Part shown: positions 15,531 through 23,654 of the stretch, piece by piece
Layout of the letters: each line of letters starts with the position of its first letter
How positions within the stretch are numbered: position 1 is the first letter of the stretch
NCBI GenBank assembly: GCA_015490215.1
Contig: WFYH01000061.1
Span: forward strand, 1-23,654
From: Aquificaceae bacterium
Lineage (GTDB): Bacteria > Aquificota > Aquificia > Aquificales > Aquificaceae
Reading direction: 5' to 3'
Length of the DNA stretch: 23,654 nt
Program-made: the position numbers and the translations under genes
The notes under the pieces: generated by a model
Told to the model about the DNA's origin: nothing
What the model saw: only the letters and a program-made list of their open reading frames with translations
Databases searched by the model: none

Positions 15531-16575
15531 CAAGGTAAAAGACTTCGTCCGAGATGGGTTCGTTCCAGCGCTTGAAGTTGGGCAGGGTCTCTATCCTATA
15601 CCAAGCTGATCTATACCAGATGTCTTTAGGTTGTCTTCTGACTGGAGCTATCTGAGCAGCCCTAGTTTCCGGGTGGTATTCCCAGTTCATGTAGTGGTTA
15701 AAGTCCTGAACGATGTCCGTTATCACCGTTCCGTATTCGTTTATCAAGGTTTCCTGAAACTCCTTCCACCTGAAGATGGATGAGTCCCGCAGGGTGAGAC
15801 CGAAATATCCGGCACAGCCTTCCTCCTTAAGGGTAGCTATCCCTCTTCCTATAAACGCCCTGAAGGCGGCAAAAGTCTCGGGAGGATCGGTTATGAAAAC
15901 GTCAAACTTTCCGAGCATTTCCTCTGGGAAGGGATTGCGAAGATCCCAGACCATAGCCTCCGCATTGTCTATTCCAAGCTCTTTGAAGATTCTCTTATCA
16001 AACTCTATAAGCCTTTCGTCTATGTCTATTACCAGAACCCTTCTCGCCTTGCGGGTCAGGGCTACCGCAAGACCCGTAAGGTCGTCCTCCGCTCCCATCA
16101 CTATAATGTCCCTTCCTTCAAGGTCTCCCCTAGAGTCTATAAAGAGCACCCTTGCAACGGTTGTTTCGGGCGTGACCGCTCCCTGATCGTAGTCCCTTAT
16201 GGCTTTGGGTCTGTCCTTGGCAAGCTCTACAAAGGTCCTGTAGAGTTCCTTATCCGCATAGAAGGGATATCCCCTACCCTCACAGGCACTGCAGGAGTAG
16301 TCTACTACGGGGCTTATACCCAGCTCGGCGACCAGATCGTGTCCTTTTTGGGTGAGGAGTATATCCTCCTTGTCGTTGATAAAGAGCACCCCTTCCTTTA
16401 TAAGCCTTTTGACTATACCCGCCGCCGCCGGAACCGGCAGGTCCGAGAGATCTACTATCTTCCAAAAGTCTCCCGTTGTCAGAACAGCCTTTATAAGTCT
16501 TTCTACGTTTCTTCTGTGGAGTCTTACCTTGGTCTCTTCCTGAACCTCTTTAGCGATCTTAGAGAGCGTATCCAA
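15508..16575 (-). CDS. bpsA: N4-bis(aminopropyl)spermidine synthase (branched-chain polyamine synthase)
   Basis: BpsA transfers two aminopropyl groups from decarboxylated S-adenosylmethionine to the same nitrogen of spermidine, giving branched polyamines that stabilise nucleic acids at high temperature. The 355-residue length matches characterised BpsA. A winged-helix-like N-terminal domain (about 1-90) is followed by SCSACEGRG (94-102), the Rossmann motif VMGAEDDLTGLA (159-170), LVIDIDERLI (181-190) and the active-site FITDPPET (227-234). The start is TTG at 16575, set by GGAGG 8 nt upstream. The gene is divergent from tpiA. It strongly suggests a thermophilic host. Confidence 0.92.
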   Translation of the reverse strand: MDTLSKIAKEVQEETKVRLHRRNVERLIKAVLTTGDFWKIVDLSDLPVPAAAGIVKRLIKEGVLFINDKEDILLTQKGHDLVAELGISPVVDYSCSACEGRGYPFYADKELYRTFVELAKDRPKAIRDYDQGAVTPETTVARVLFIDSRGDLEGRDIIVMGAEDDLTGLAVALTRKARRVLVIDIDERLIEFDKRIFKELGIDNAEAMVWDLRNPFPEEMLGKFDVFITDPPETFAAFRAFIGRGIATLKEEGCAGYFGLTLRDSSIFRWKEFQETLINEYGTVITDIVQDFNHYMNWEYHPETRAAQIAPVRRQPKDIWYRSAWYRIETLPNFKRWNEPISDEVFYLDEEGSTT

Positions 16576-16612
16576 TTTCCGAACCTCCGGAGTGTTTTTG
16601 GGAGAGGCAATT

Positions 16613-16641
16613 ATTATATCCCAAAGCCCATTCCCTGTATA
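16613..16641 (-). promoter_or_regulatory. Promoter of bpsA
   Basis: On the minus strand a perfect TATAAT (16613-16618) is preceded at 17 nt by TATACA (16636-16641, 4 of 6 to TTGACA). The leader is about 30 nt and contains GGAGG. The -35 region overlaps the -10 box of tpiA on the other strand. Confidence 0.5.
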
Positions 16642-16643
16642 CT
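16638..16643 (+). promoter_or_regulatory. -10 box for tpiA (leaderless start)
   Basis: TATACT lies 8 nt before the tpiA ATG, with no Shine-Dalgarno between (ATTTACCC). The -35 position (16615-16620, TATATC) overlaps the bpsA -10 box. Confidence 0.5.
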
Positions 16644-16651
16644 ATTTACCC

Positions 16652-17392
16652 ATGAGGTTAATAGCCGCCAACTGGAAAATGCACAAAACCCAAAGGGAAA
16701 CTAAGGAGTTCTTAGAGAGCTTTTTAAAGCTCCTCGGAAATCCTGCAGATAGAGAAGTTCTCATATGCCCCCCCTTTACTTCCCTGTGCGTTGCCTCCGA
16801 AATTTTAAAGGACAGCCCCGTCAAGCTCGGTGCTCAGAACTGCTACTACGAAAGACAAGGAGCCTTTACAGGTGAGATATCCCTTCCCATGCTCAAAGAA
16901 CTCGGCTGCGAATACGTGATAATCGGTCACTCGGAGAGGAGAAACATATTCCTTGAAAGCGATGAACTCATAAACAAAAAGCTTACCGCCTGCCTTGAGG
17001 AGGGGATAAGACCCATACTCTGCGTGGGCGAAAAGTTAGAGGACAGGGAAGCCGGTCTGACCTTCAAGGTGGTAGAAACTCAGATAAGGCTTGCCCTTTC
17101 GGGTATAGAGAGCTACACCGACAGCTTGGATATAGCCTACGAACCCGTTTGGGCTATAGGAACCGGTGTTCCGGCTACACCCGAAGATGCGGTGAGCGTT
17201 CACAGGTTCATAAGGGAGCTGCTCGGAAAGCTCAACCCTAAATCCGAAGGGAAAACCCGTATACTCTACGGTGGGAGCGTAAAGCCCGACAACGCCAAGG
17301 AGTTCATGAAGTATGAGGAGATTCAAGGCTTCCTCGTAGGTGGAGCGAGCCTAAAGCCTGAATCCTTTGTGCAAATCGTAAACTCTTTTTAG
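16652..17392 (+). CDS. tpiA: Triosephosphate isomerase
   Basis: TpiA interconverts dihydroxyacetone phosphate and glyceraldehyde 3-phosphate in glycolysis, gluconeogenesis and carbon fixation-linked sugar synthesis. The 246-residue protein starts MRLIAANWKMHKTQ with the substrate-binding Asn and Lys. It has the catalytic His in VIIGHSERR, the catalytic Glu and flexible loop in AYEPVWAIGTG, and the phosphate-binding ILYGGSVKPDNA. The frame is open upstream to 16592, but homology and the -10 box fix the start at 16652. The last 42 nt overlap the convergent permease gene. Confidence 0.96.
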   Translation: MRLIAANWKMHKTQRETKEFLESFLKLLGNPADREVLICPPFTSLCVASEILKDSPVKLGAQNCYYERQGAFTGEISLPMLKELGCEYVIIGHSERRNIFLESDELINKKLTACLEEGIRPILCVGEKLEDREAGLTFKVVETQIRLALSGIESYTDSLDIAYEPVWAIGTGVPATPEDAVSVHRFIRELLGKLNPKSEGKTRILYGGSVKPDNAKEFMKYEEIQGFLVGGASLKPESFVQIVNSF

Positions 17393-18424
17393 AAGGTAAC
17401 TTAACAAAAGGGCGTAAAAGATAAGTGCATATTGGGGTTGGAGATTTGCCTTGTCCGCAAGGACCTTAGGACTGCTTGCTACAAACCAACCTACTCCGAG
17501 GTAAAGGAACAGATACAAAAATCCTTTCTTGAAGTTCCTGCCCCTCAGAACCCTTTCGGTGATCAGCAAAAACACCACCACAGGCAGGAAGGACATACCT
17601 ACCCTGTAAAGGACTTCGGAAAGATACCTGTTCACATCAAGCCCAAGAAGGGATCCTTTCATATAGAGAGAAAGGAGGGCGGACATACGCACATGGGTTA
17701 TCTTCTCGGCAAATATCCCCACCTCACTCAGGTCTATTTCGGTTTTCAAGGATAGGTTTCTGAGTTCCTCTGCAAAATATCCTCTCCTGAAGTCGTAAGC
17801 CTTTCCCGAATTTACGAAGATATTTTTCCCTTCCCATCTGCCGCTTATACCCTCAACAACCTCCTCTATCTTCCCTCGGTGGGAAACGGTTAGGATAAAG
17901 AGGTTCGTAAACCTGCCCGTTCGCACATCAAGGTTCCCTATATAGACGAAGTATTTTCCCGTTTGTGTCTTTTTTAAAAACCAAAGCTGTGATACTATGC
18001 GACCCACCTCTTGCTTTTTCTTAAAGACCTTCTCTATATACCAGAGCTTTTTAAAGAGGGTGGGCAGGAGGCTTTCGTTCATAAACAGAAAAAGTCCTCC
18101 CATCAGGAAACCCACTATAGCTACGGGCATGGACAGTCTAAGGGGTGAAAGGGTAAAGCTCTGAGCGGTGAGGTCTACGTTCTTAGCCAAGAGCCTTCTG
18201 AAGAACACCAAAGCGGAAAGGTTAAACACAACAGGCGAGAGTATGTAGAAGCTGGTCGGCAAGAGGTATAGGGTGTAGAGGAAAACGACCTTTGTATCGG
18301 AAACCTTAAAGGCAAGCAGGAAGTCCGTAACCGCATAGACGATAACGAGCAAAAGGGAGGCAATTTCTAAGGTGAGGAATATCTTAAAAAATTGGGATAG
18401 GAGGTATCTGTCAAAGAGCTTCAT
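17351..18424 (-). CDS. LptF/LptG-family (YjgP/YjgQ) permease
   Basis: This protein is predicted to be a membrane component of the lipopolysaccharide transporter LptB2FG. The 357-residue product has the family layout: MKLFDRYLLSQFFKIF at the N-terminus, about three membrane helices in the first ~120 residues, a periplasmic beta-rich part (about 130-265, with IVSQLWFLKKTQTGKYFVY) and three C-terminal helices. It is not possible to say from this alone whether it is LptF or LptG; the partner is not in the window. The ATG has no Shine-Dalgarno, but a TAAAAT box is 10 nt upstream. Its 3' end overlaps tpiA by 42 nt. Confidence 0.82.
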   Translation of the reverse strand: MKLFDRYLLSQFFKIFLTLEIASLLLVIVYAVTDFLLAFKVSDTKVVFLYTLYLLPTSFYILSPVVFNLSALVFFRRLLAKNVDLTAQSFTLSPLRLSMPVAIVGFLMGGLFLFMNESLLPTLFKKLWYIEKVFKKKQEVGRIVSQLWFLKKTQTGKYFVYIGNLDVRTGRFTNLFILTVSHRGKIEEVVEGISGRWEGKNIFVNSGKAYDFRRGYFAEELRNLSLKTEIDLSEVGIFAEKITHVRMSALLSLYMKGSLLGLDVNRYLSEVLYRVGMSFLPVVVFLLITERVLRGRNFKKGFLYLFLYLGVGWFVASSPKVLADKANLQPQYALIFYALLLSYLLKRVYDLHKGFRL

Positions 18425-18436
18425 GGATGGTATAAT
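18408..18436 (+). promoter_or_regulatory. Promoter of tRNA-Ser
   Basis: CTGTCA (18408-18413, 4 of 6) and a perfect TATAAT (18431-18436) are separated by 17 nt. Transcription would start about 5 nt before the tRNA. The -35 box lies inside the first codons of the divergent permease gene. Confidence 0.6.
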
Positions 18437-18440
18437 TTTA
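18435..18440 (-). promoter_or_regulatory. Putative -10 box for the LptF/LptG permease
   Basis: On the minus strand this reads TAAAAT (5 of 6), 10 nt before the ATG at 18424. It shares two bases with the tRNA -10 box. No -35 box is evident. Confidence 0.3.
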
Positions 18441-18447
18441 ATGCTCA

Positions 18448-18539
<92 letters not shown>

Positions 18540-18559
18540 CCCTTTAGGAGGAAAATCTG

Positions 18560-19204
18560 ATGGACCTCTCCATATATCTGATCACCGATGACAAATACTT
18601 TAAAGATAGAGATCTATTTGAGACCATAGAAAAAGCCCTTCAAGGGGGGGTTACGGCGGTTCAGTATCGTTTCAAAAACAAAAGCACAAGAACTATGTAT
18701 GAGGAACTTTTGAGACTCAGGGAAATAACGAGAAAATACTCTGCAGACCTCGTGGTAAACGACCGTGTAGACCTTGCCCTTGCTGTTGAAGCGGACGGTG
18801 TGCACGTAGGAAAGGAGGACCTACCCCCCGCCGCCGTTAGAAAGGTAGTGGGCGACAGGATGTATATTGGCTACACGGCAAACAGCCTTGAAGAGGTCAG
18901 AGAGGCTCAAGAGCTTCCCATAGATTACATAGGGTTCGGTTCAATATACCCAACTCCCACAAAGGAAAACTACAAGCTCGTGGGCTTGGAAGCGCTCAGG
19001 GAGGCGGTCAAGATATCCTCAAAACCGATAGTCGCCATAGGAGGAATAATGCCTTACAGGATAAGGGAAGTGGTATACGCAGGTTGCAGAAACGTTGCCC
19101 TATCTTCGGGTATTCTCGGGTTTGCGGACGTCCACAAGGCTGCACAAGAAGTCAAAAGGGCTTACACGAAAGCTGTAAAACAGAATCTGCTTTTGGGAAC
19201 TTAG
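18560..19204 (+). CDS. thiE: Thiamine-phosphate synthase
   Basis: ThiE joins the pyrimidine and thiazole phosphates to make thiamine phosphate. The 214-residue barrel protein shows YLITDD at the N-terminus, [10 protein letters not shown] (the QxRxK substrate motif), [20 protein letters not shown] (with the metal-binding Asp), [11 protein letters not shown] and VAIGGI. Aligned motifs are those of ThiE rather than the TenI-like regulator, since the catalytic NDR and TPTK loops are kept. AGGAGG precedes the ATG. It begins 21 nt after the tRNA with no terminator, so it probably reads through from the tRNA promoter. It overlaps mtnB by 4 nt at the convergent ends. No TPP riboswitch is present. Confidence 0.92.
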   Translation: MDLSIYLITDDKYFKDRDLFETIEKALQGGVTAVQYRFKNKSTRTMYEELLRLREITRKYSADLVVNDRVDLALAVEADGVHVGKEDLPPAAVRKVVGDRMYIGYTANSLEEVREAQELPIDYIGFGSIYPTPTKENYKLVGLEALREAVKISSKPIVAIGGIMPYRIREVVYAGCRNVALSSGILGFADVHKAAQEVKRAYTKAVKQNLLLGT

Positions 19205-19800
19205 GCGGAAATAGCCATCAGTTTAAGCTCACATTCAAAGAGAAACTCAAAGGCTTCCGCATGGATAAGAGCCTCTTCCATGTTCCTGCCCCACGTGTAG
19301 AGACCGTGGGCTTTCAGGAGGAAACCCCAAAGGTTTTCTTTGTTTCTCAGATATCTTTCCACTATGGCGGATAAACGCACCATATCCTGATCGTTTCCGA
19401 AAACGGGAACTTCCAAAAAAGCTTCGTGGGTGCTTATGTGGGGAAACGCCTTCAGAAGTTCATAGTCCCGTATCACGAGGTCTCCCTCCACGATCCTTGA
19501 GATGATAGTTGCATTGGGTGAGTGGATATGGACAACGGCTCCCACCTCAGGGAAAAGTCTGTAAATCACGAGGTGAAGTGCCGTTTCCGCCGAGGGTTCC
19601 CCTTCGCTCAAAAGTTTTCCGTCAAGGGTAACAAGGAGTATATCTTCGGGCTTTAACCTTCCCTTGTGCCTTCCCGAAGCTGTTATAGCCACTTTGCTGT
19701 CATCTACCCTGATGGAAATATTCCCGCTGGTTGCGGGAACCCATCCCTTTGAATCAAGAACCCTTCCAGCCTCTATTATCTGCCTTATCGCTTCCCTCAT
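19201..19800 (-). CDS. mtnB: Methylthioribulose-1-phosphate dehydratase
   Basis: MtnB dehydrates methylthioribulose 1-phosphate in the methionine salvage pathway, recycling the methylthioadenosine released by aminopropyltransferases such as BpsA. The 199-residue class II aldolase-type protein has [19 protein letters not shown], the zinc ligands in VHIHSPNA and a later His in [11 protein letters not shown], plus [10 protein letters not shown], diagnostic of MtnB among its family. I chose ATG 19800. A GTG at 19854 would add 18 residues encoded by a GC-rich hairpin and is unlikely. No Shine-Dalgarno is visible before the ATG. Ends of mtnB and thiE overlap. Confidence 0.9.
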   Translation of the reverse strand: MREAIRQIIEAGRVLDSKGWVPATSGNISIRVDDSKVAITASGRHKGRLKPEDILLVTLDGKLLSEGEPSAETALHLVIYRLFPEVGAVVHIHSPNATIISRIVEGDLVIRDYELLKAFPHISTHEAFLEVPVFGNDQDMVRLSAIVERYLRNKENLWGFLLKAHGLYTWGRNMEEALIHAEAFEFLFECELKLMAISA

Positions 19801-19812
19801 TTTTTTAAGAGA

Positions 19813-19830
19813 GGGGGCAAAAGCGCCCCC
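19813..19830 (-). terminator. GC-rich hairpin between coxA and mtnB, possible terminator or attenuator
   Basis: GGGGGC and GCCCCC form a 6-bp, all-GC stem with a 6-nt loop (minus strand GCTTTT), 30 nt after the coxA stop. On the minus strand the following bases are TCTCTTAAAAAAATG, so there is no real T tract; the mtnB ATG is at the end of this run. It may slow or stop transcription from the oxidase operon or shape mtnB initiation. Confidence 0.4.
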
Positions 19831-19859
19831 AAGAGACCGCTCAGGAGGTTGCACGCTCT

Positions 19860-21473
19860 TCAGAAAGCAGGAGGTGCGCCATACTTGTAGGGGTGGTAGT
19901 CCGGCTCAACCTTGGGGGGCTTGTCGCCGAAGTTGTCAACGGGTGCGGGAGAATCTATCCTCCACTCAAGGGACTGGGACTGCCAAGGGTTGGCGTCCGC
20001 CTTCTCTCCGCTGAGGAGACCCTTGATGATTCCTATGGTGAACACCAGAACTCCAAGTCCGAGGATGACCGCACCCACGGTTTGGATCTGGTGAAGGGTT
20101 ACCCACTCGGGTATGGGGGGATAGTCGGGATACCTTCTGGGGTTACCGAGCATTCCCACAACCATTTGGAAGAAGTAGAAGAGGTTTGCTCCTATGAAGG
20201 TAAGAACAAAGCTTATCTTTCCAAGGTTTTCGGGATACATCTTTCCGGTCATCTTGGGGAACCAGTAGATTATCGCTCCGAAGAGTCCAAGGGTAAGAGC
20301 CATTCCCAGAACGTAGTGGAAGTGTCCAACTATGAACAGAGAGTCGGATATTCCAAGGTCAATAGCAACCATAGCGTTGGGTATTCCGGTAAGACCGCCT
20401 ATCAGGAACATGAATATTCCACCTAGAGCGTAGAGCATAGGAGACCTGAGAATGATAGCACCGCCGTGAAGGGTTCCTATCCAGTTGAATATCTTAATCC
20501 CTGTGGGAACCGCTATGAGGATGGTAGTGTAGGACATCACGACCCTTATCCAATCGGGCACACCGGAGACGAACATGTGGTGAACCCAAACCATAAAGCT
20601 GAGGGCAACTATTCCCCAAACCGCAAAAATCATCGTCTTGTATCCAAAGAGAGGTCTCCTTGCAAAGGTAGGAACTATCTCGGAGAAGAAGCCGAACACG
20701 GGTAGTATCTGCACGTAAACAACCGGGTGGGAGTAGAACCAGAAGACGTTTTGATACAGGAGCGGATCTCCGCCTTTGGCGGGGTTGTAGAAGTTGGTTC
20801 CGAGATACTTGTCAAGGAGGAGCATGGTTACTGCTCCTGCAAGGGAGGGAACACCCACAAGCTGTATAACGTTCGCCGCTATCAGGCAGTGGACAAACAT
20901 GTTGGTGTTCCAGAAGGTTATACCGGGTGCCCTCATCTTTATGTAGGTGGTTATGAAGTTAACCGCACCCGCTATGGAGGATATACCTATGAGGTGAATG
21001 ATGAACACGTAAAGGGCTGTTACACCGGCATCACCGGTGGTGGAGTAGGGGGGATATCCGGTCCACATCATCTTGATGTGGTTTCCGGGGATGAGGGTAA
21101 GAAGGACGAGCACGCTCGCTCCGAAGAATGCCCACCAGCTGAGTGCGTTGAGTCTGGGGAAGGCCACGTCCTTCGCACCTATCATAAGGGGAAGCAGGAA
21201 GTTTCCGAAACCACCTATGTGGGAGGCTATAGCCCACCACAGCAGTAGGACAGCTCCGTGACCCGTGAGCAGGTAGTTGTAGAAGTCGGGCTGAACAAAC
21301 TGATAGCCGGGGCTGGTTTGCTCAAACCTTATGATAAGTCCAAACAGCCCGGCTACAAGGAAGAAGATGTAGGAGGTGACGAGATACATTATGCCGATCT
21401 TCTTGTGGTCCGTGGTAAAGATCCACTCCTTAAGGCTTGCCCCAAAGTAGGGAACAGAGATGGCCTCTCTCAT
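19860..21473 (-). CDS. coxA: Cytochrome c oxidase subunit I, type A2
   Basis: This is the catalytic subunit of an A-type haem-copper oxidase (12 predicted helices, 537 residues). The low-spin haem His is in TGHGAV (H72). The CuB/cross-linked Tyr motif is YSHPVVY (247-253), the HH pair is at 298-299, the K-channel lysine is in PTGIKIFNW (K327), and the haem ligands are in VGHFHYVLG (384, 386). The Glu that ends the D channel in A1 enzymes (GHPEVY) is absent and YS occupies the preceding positions, the mark of subfamily A2 (Thermus caa3-like). It is the last gene of the operon and overlaps coxB by 4 nt (ATGA). Confidence 0.95.
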   Translation of the reverse strand: MREAISVPYFGASLKEWIFTTDHKKIGIMYLVTSYIFFLVAGLFGLIIRFEQTSPGYQFVQPDFYNYLLTGHGAVLLLWWAIASHIGGFGNFLLPLMIGAKDVAFPRLNALSWWAFFGASVLVLLTLIPGNHIKMMWTGYPPYSTTGDAGVTALYVFIIHLIGISSIAGAVNFITTYIKMRAPGITFWNTNMFVHCLIAANVIQLVGVPSLAGAVTMLLLDKYLGTNFYNPAKGGDPLLYQNVFWFYSHPVVYVQILPVFGFFSEIVPTFARRPLFGYKTMIFAVWGIVALSFMVWVHHMFVSGVPDWIRVVMSYTTILIAVPTGIKIFNWIGTLHGGAIILRSPMLYALGGIFMFLIGGLTGIPNAMVAIDLGISDSLFIVGHFHYVLGMALTLGLFGAIIYWFPKMTGKMYPENLGKISFVLTFIGANLFYFFQMVVGMLGNPRRYPDYPPIPEWVTLHQIQTVGAVILGLGVLVFTIGIIKGLLSGEKADANPWQSQSLEWRIDSPAPVDNFGDKPPKVEPDYHPYKYGAPPAF

Positions 21474-22189
21474 CTCACAACCTCCTTGTTTATTTCAGAA
21501 TCACTTTTGGCTACGTTAGTTTCGCCCTTAAGCCAAGCGGTAAACTGCTCTGGAGGAACGACCTTAAGCTTGGTGAACATGTGGGAGTGCCCAGTTCCGC
21601 AGAACTCCCTGCAGAATATCCAATACTCACCGGGCTTGTTGATCTGGAACCACAGGTGTGTGATCCTTCCGGGAACCATGTCCTCGGTAATTCTTGCCGG
21701 CATTACGTAGAATGAGTGAATAACGTCCATGGAGGTTAGGAGTGCCTTAACGGGTTTGCCCGCGGGAACGACTATCTTCTGATCCTCGGGAATCTCATAG
21801 CTGGTGGGGTTGAAAGCGGTAACAACCATCTTTATGGTGTTGCCCTTCTCGTCAAGGTATTCGGTCTGCCAACCCCACATGAAGGCGGTAACCTTAATGG
21901 TCATAGCATCCGGGGGAGCGGTGCGCTGCTTTTTGAATATGGCAAAGGAGTAGGTTGCCAATACGAGGACTATGATCGTGGGGATTATGACGAACATAGC
22001 CTCAAGTCCCCAGTGGCCGTGCTTTTCGTGGTCACCTATTTCCCGCTCTCCGGGCTTAAATCTGTATTTGAGGATGAAGTATAGCCCCGGCACTGCAACT
22101 ATGATGTAGATGACAACCGCTACGATGAGCCAGACGGTGACAGCCTCATGCCACCACTTCGCCGGGTAAGCGAGCACCTGTTCCATCAC
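21470..22189 (-). CDS. coxB: Cytochrome c oxidase subunit II
   Basis: Subunit II carries the CuA electron entry site. The 239-residue protein has two N-terminal membrane helices (about 15-42 and 62-84) and a cupredoxin domain with WGWQTEY, H158 in DVIHSFYVMP, and C193, E195, C197, H201 and M204 in CREFCGTGHSHM. There is no C-terminal haem c domain, so the enzyme is of the aa3 type rather than caa3. ATG codons at 22189 and 22186 are both possible. The start overlaps the sco stop and the stop overlaps coxA, each by 4 nt. Confidence 0.94.
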   Translation of the reverse strand: MMEQVLAYPAKWWHEAVTVWLIVAVVIYIIVAVPGLYFILKYRFKPGEREIGDHEKHGHWGLEAMFVIIPTIIVLVLATYSFAIFKKQRTAPPDAMTIKVTAFMWGWQTEYLDEKGNTIKMVVTAFNPTSYEIPEDQKIVVPAGKPVKALLTSMDVIHSFYVMPARITEDMVPGRITHLWFQINKPGEYWIFCREFCGTGHSHMFTKLKVVPPEQFTAWLKGETNVAKSDSEINKEVVR

Positions 22190-22989
22190 TGCACCTCCCT
22201 TCTGAGGAACTTGTTAGATACAAAGGCAAAGAGAACTACACCGCCCAAGGCGGCAAAACCTAACCCGCCCAAAAGCACGGCAGGGTTGATTACAAAGGTG
22301 CTACGGGAAGGATCGTAGGTATAGCAAACCAGCAGAGCAAGGTCAACTATAGAACTTGCGCTTATCCTGCCACCTTCCGCCTCAGCCAAGGCTATCCTAA
22401 CGTCCTTCTCCGAAGGCTTTACTCCGAAAAGATACCTTGTGATCTTCCCGTCGGGGGCAAGAAAGATGTAAACGTTCGTATGGACAAAGGTTTTGTCCCT
22501 TTCCGAGAAGAAGAACTTAAAGCCTGTGCTTTCAGTAAGGCGTTCTATGTATTCCTCGGGGGTTAGGGCAAACACAAACTGAGGGGCGAAGGACTCCCGG
22601 GAAGCCTTGAACTTTTTAAGAGTCTCAAGGGTATCCTTTTTATCAAAGGAGACTACGAGAACCCTGAAATCCCTGTTCTTGAGACTTCCAGATGTCTTTA
22701 TAAGCTCGTTGAGAGAATCGATCCTGATTGGGCAAGACCCTTCACAGGTATAGTAGGAGAAAAGGAGGATGGTGGGCTTGTCCTTTATGAGGTCGTATAG
22801 CATTACCTTTGTGCCGTCTTCAAGGATAAGGGGCACGTTGGCAACGAAGTTGCCGAGGTATTTACCCGTGTCTATCTTCAGGAGGGAGGGATCAAAGTAG
22901 TCCTCCCTCAGGGCGTTGCCCGTGCCGACAACGCTTGCCATAACCAAGCCCACCGTAAGGAGCAAAGCCAACCCTACCTTTCCCATCAT
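22186..22989 (-). CDS. SCO1/SenC copper chaperone (A2 oxidase operon)
   Basis: This is a 267-residue SCO-family protein, probably the copper donor for the CuA site of the adjacent coxB. After an N-terminal hydrophobic signal (MMGKVGLALLLTVGLVMAS) come YYTCEGSCP (C82, C86) and the distal copper His in FVHTNVYIF (H170). A C-terminal membrane helix (about 232-252, PAVLLGGLGFAALGG) anchors it. I start at ATG 22989, which overlaps the coxC stop as ATGA; a frame 16 codons longer would start well inside coxC and put a polar stretch before the signal. It shares the C-terminal anchor design with the SCO of the ba3 operon but differs in sequence. Confidence 0.9.
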   Translation of the reverse strand: MMGKVGLALLLTVGLVMASVVGTGNALREDYFDPSLLKIDTGKYLGNFVANVPLILEDGTKVMLYDLIKDKPTILLFSYYTCEGSCPIRIDSLNELIKTSGSLKNRDFRVLVVSFDKKDTLETLKKFKASRESFAPQFVFALTPEEYIERLTESTGFKFFFSERDKTFVHTNVYIFLAPDGKITRYLFGVKPSEKDVRIALAEAEGGRISASSIVDLALLVCYTYDPSRSTFVINPAVLLGGLGFAALGGVVLFAFVSNKFLRREVQ

Positions 22990-23654
22990 ATGGCAGTAGA
23001 TCCTACGAGGTATGCGGTTCCCGCTACCAGCATCCACATAACGTCTACGAAGTGCCAGTATGCGGAAGTAGCAGCAAGCATTGTGGGTTTTTCTTTGGTC
23101 ATCTTACCGGTGGCAAGGAGCCACATCACATAGACTTGGGCTATCAGACCCACTATAACGTGTGAGGTGTGAAGTCCCGTAAGGGCGTAGAAGCCCGTTC
23201 CGTAGGCGTTGGCGCTGAGGGTAAACCCTTCGTGCCAAAGGTGTATCCACTCCCTCACGTGGAGAACGATAAACACCATTCCCAGAACGAAGGTAAGGAA
23301 TACCCACATGAGGGCTTTACCGTTATCCCCCTCTTCCTCAAGGGCAAGCTCCGCCTTGAAGATGGTAAAGCTTGAAGCCCACAGTATAAGTGTGAGTATT
23401 CCGGCGGTTGCAAGGCTTATGCCTTCCGGGACCCACTCTGCCCATTTGTCTGCATGGGCGGTCCTTGCTGTCCAGAAGAAAGCAAAGAGGGTTCCGAATA
23501 TGACCATCTCGGAGATGATGAAGGCTATGGTTCCGAGCCACCCGTAGCCGACGTCCTTTTCCACTTGGAAGTGTTCATTTGCCCATCCTGCGGCTCCTAC
23601 AAGTATCAGAACCAATCCCACACCACCGAGGATGAGTCCGGGCATCTGCCATCC
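22986..23654 (-). CDS. coxC: Cytochrome c oxidase subunit III (5' end at or beyond window edge)
   Basis: Subunit III stabilises the catalytic core. About 219 residues are visible with five or more membrane helices and motifs FIISEMVIFGTLFAFFW, the family LHVREWIHLW, YGTGFYALTGLHTSHVIVG and the C-terminal AYWHFVDVMWM. An ATG at 23645 begins MPGLILGGVG, but the frame stays open to the window edge (GWQ before it), so the true start may lie outside. It is the first visible gene of the minus-strand operon coxC-sco-coxB-coxA. Confidence 0.9.
   Translation of the reverse strand, partial: GWQMPGLILGGVGLVLILVGAAGWANEHFQVEKDVGYGWLGTIAFIISEMVIFGTLFAFFWTARTAHADKWAEWVPEGISLATAGILTLILWASSFTIFKAELALEEEGDNGKALMWVFLTFVLGMVFIVLHVREWIHLWHEGFTLSANAYGTGFYALTGLHTSHVIVGLIAQVYVMWLLATGKMTKEKPTMLAATSAYWHFVDVMWMLVAGTAYLVGSTAI

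Noticed and set aside
16592..16651. Upstream start for tpiA
   Set aside because: The extra 20 residues cover both divergent promoters and precede the family start MRLIAANWKMH.
19801..19854. GTG start for mtnB at 19854
   Set aside because: It would translate the GC-rich hairpin into an N-terminal tail not typical of MtnB.
20727..21248. Plus-strand ORF of 173 codons opposite coxA
   Set aside because: It is antisense to a clear membrane protein gene, has a low-complexity Gly/His/Tyr composition and no homology or ribosome-binding site.
22990..23037. Longer start for the SCO protein in the cox operon
   Set aside because: It would add a polar stretch before the signal helix and lies within coxC; the ATGA overlap at 22989 is the pattern of this operon.

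Overview
The window looks like part of the chromosome of a thermophilic or hyperthermophilic bacterium close to the Aquificaceae (Aquifex, Hydrogenobacter, Thermocrinis). This placement is inferred from gene content and protein style: a branched-chain polyamine synthase (BpsA), a ba3-type oxidase with a tiny subunit IIa, proteins rich in Lys/Glu/Arg with AGG/AGA and ATA codons, and very tight gene packing on both strands. No mobile element, CRISPR array or rRNA was seen, and the largest gene-free stretch is about 230 bases.

Left part (1-3.8 kb): the 3' end of tgt, then queH on the minus strand, a fold-III PLP decarboxylase of the ornithine decarboxylase group, and a PilT-like protein whose P-loop is destroyed. 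Next (3.8-7.0 kb) a clear sigma70-type promoter drives a ba3-type terminal oxidase operon: a 39-residue subunit IIa gene, the CuA subunit II, subunit I and a SCO copper chaperone. queC and lepA follow.

Middle (9.4-15.0 kb): a gene-poor gap, an unrecognised 125-residue protein, and the most unusual gene of the window, a 729-residue fusion of a lipoate-protein ligase with a cysteine-rich DUF116 domain and a C-terminal domain resembling the CO dehydrogenase epsilon subunit. Then come cimA (citramalate synthase, isoleucine route) and ychF.

Right part (15-23.65 kb): an M23 peptidase and bpsA on the minus strand, divergent from tpiA; an LptF/LptG-type permease; tRNA-Ser(GCU) followed at once by thiE; mtnB; and a four-gene minus-strand cytochrome c oxidase operon (coxC-sco-coxB-coxA, type A2), whose genes overlap by 4 nt ATGA junctions and whose first gene runs up to or past the window edge.

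Functional links: three queuosine genes (queC, tgt, queH) lie within 8 kb. The decarboxylase, BpsA and MtnB connect as polyamine synthesis plus salvage of the methylthioadenosine it releases. Two different haem-copper oxidases each carry their own SCO chaperone, implying aerobic respiration at different oxygen levels. Several genes (queH, queC, cimA, tpiA, possibly lptF) have a -10-like box only 7-11 nt before the start codon and no Shine-Dalgarno, so leaderless mRNAs are likely.
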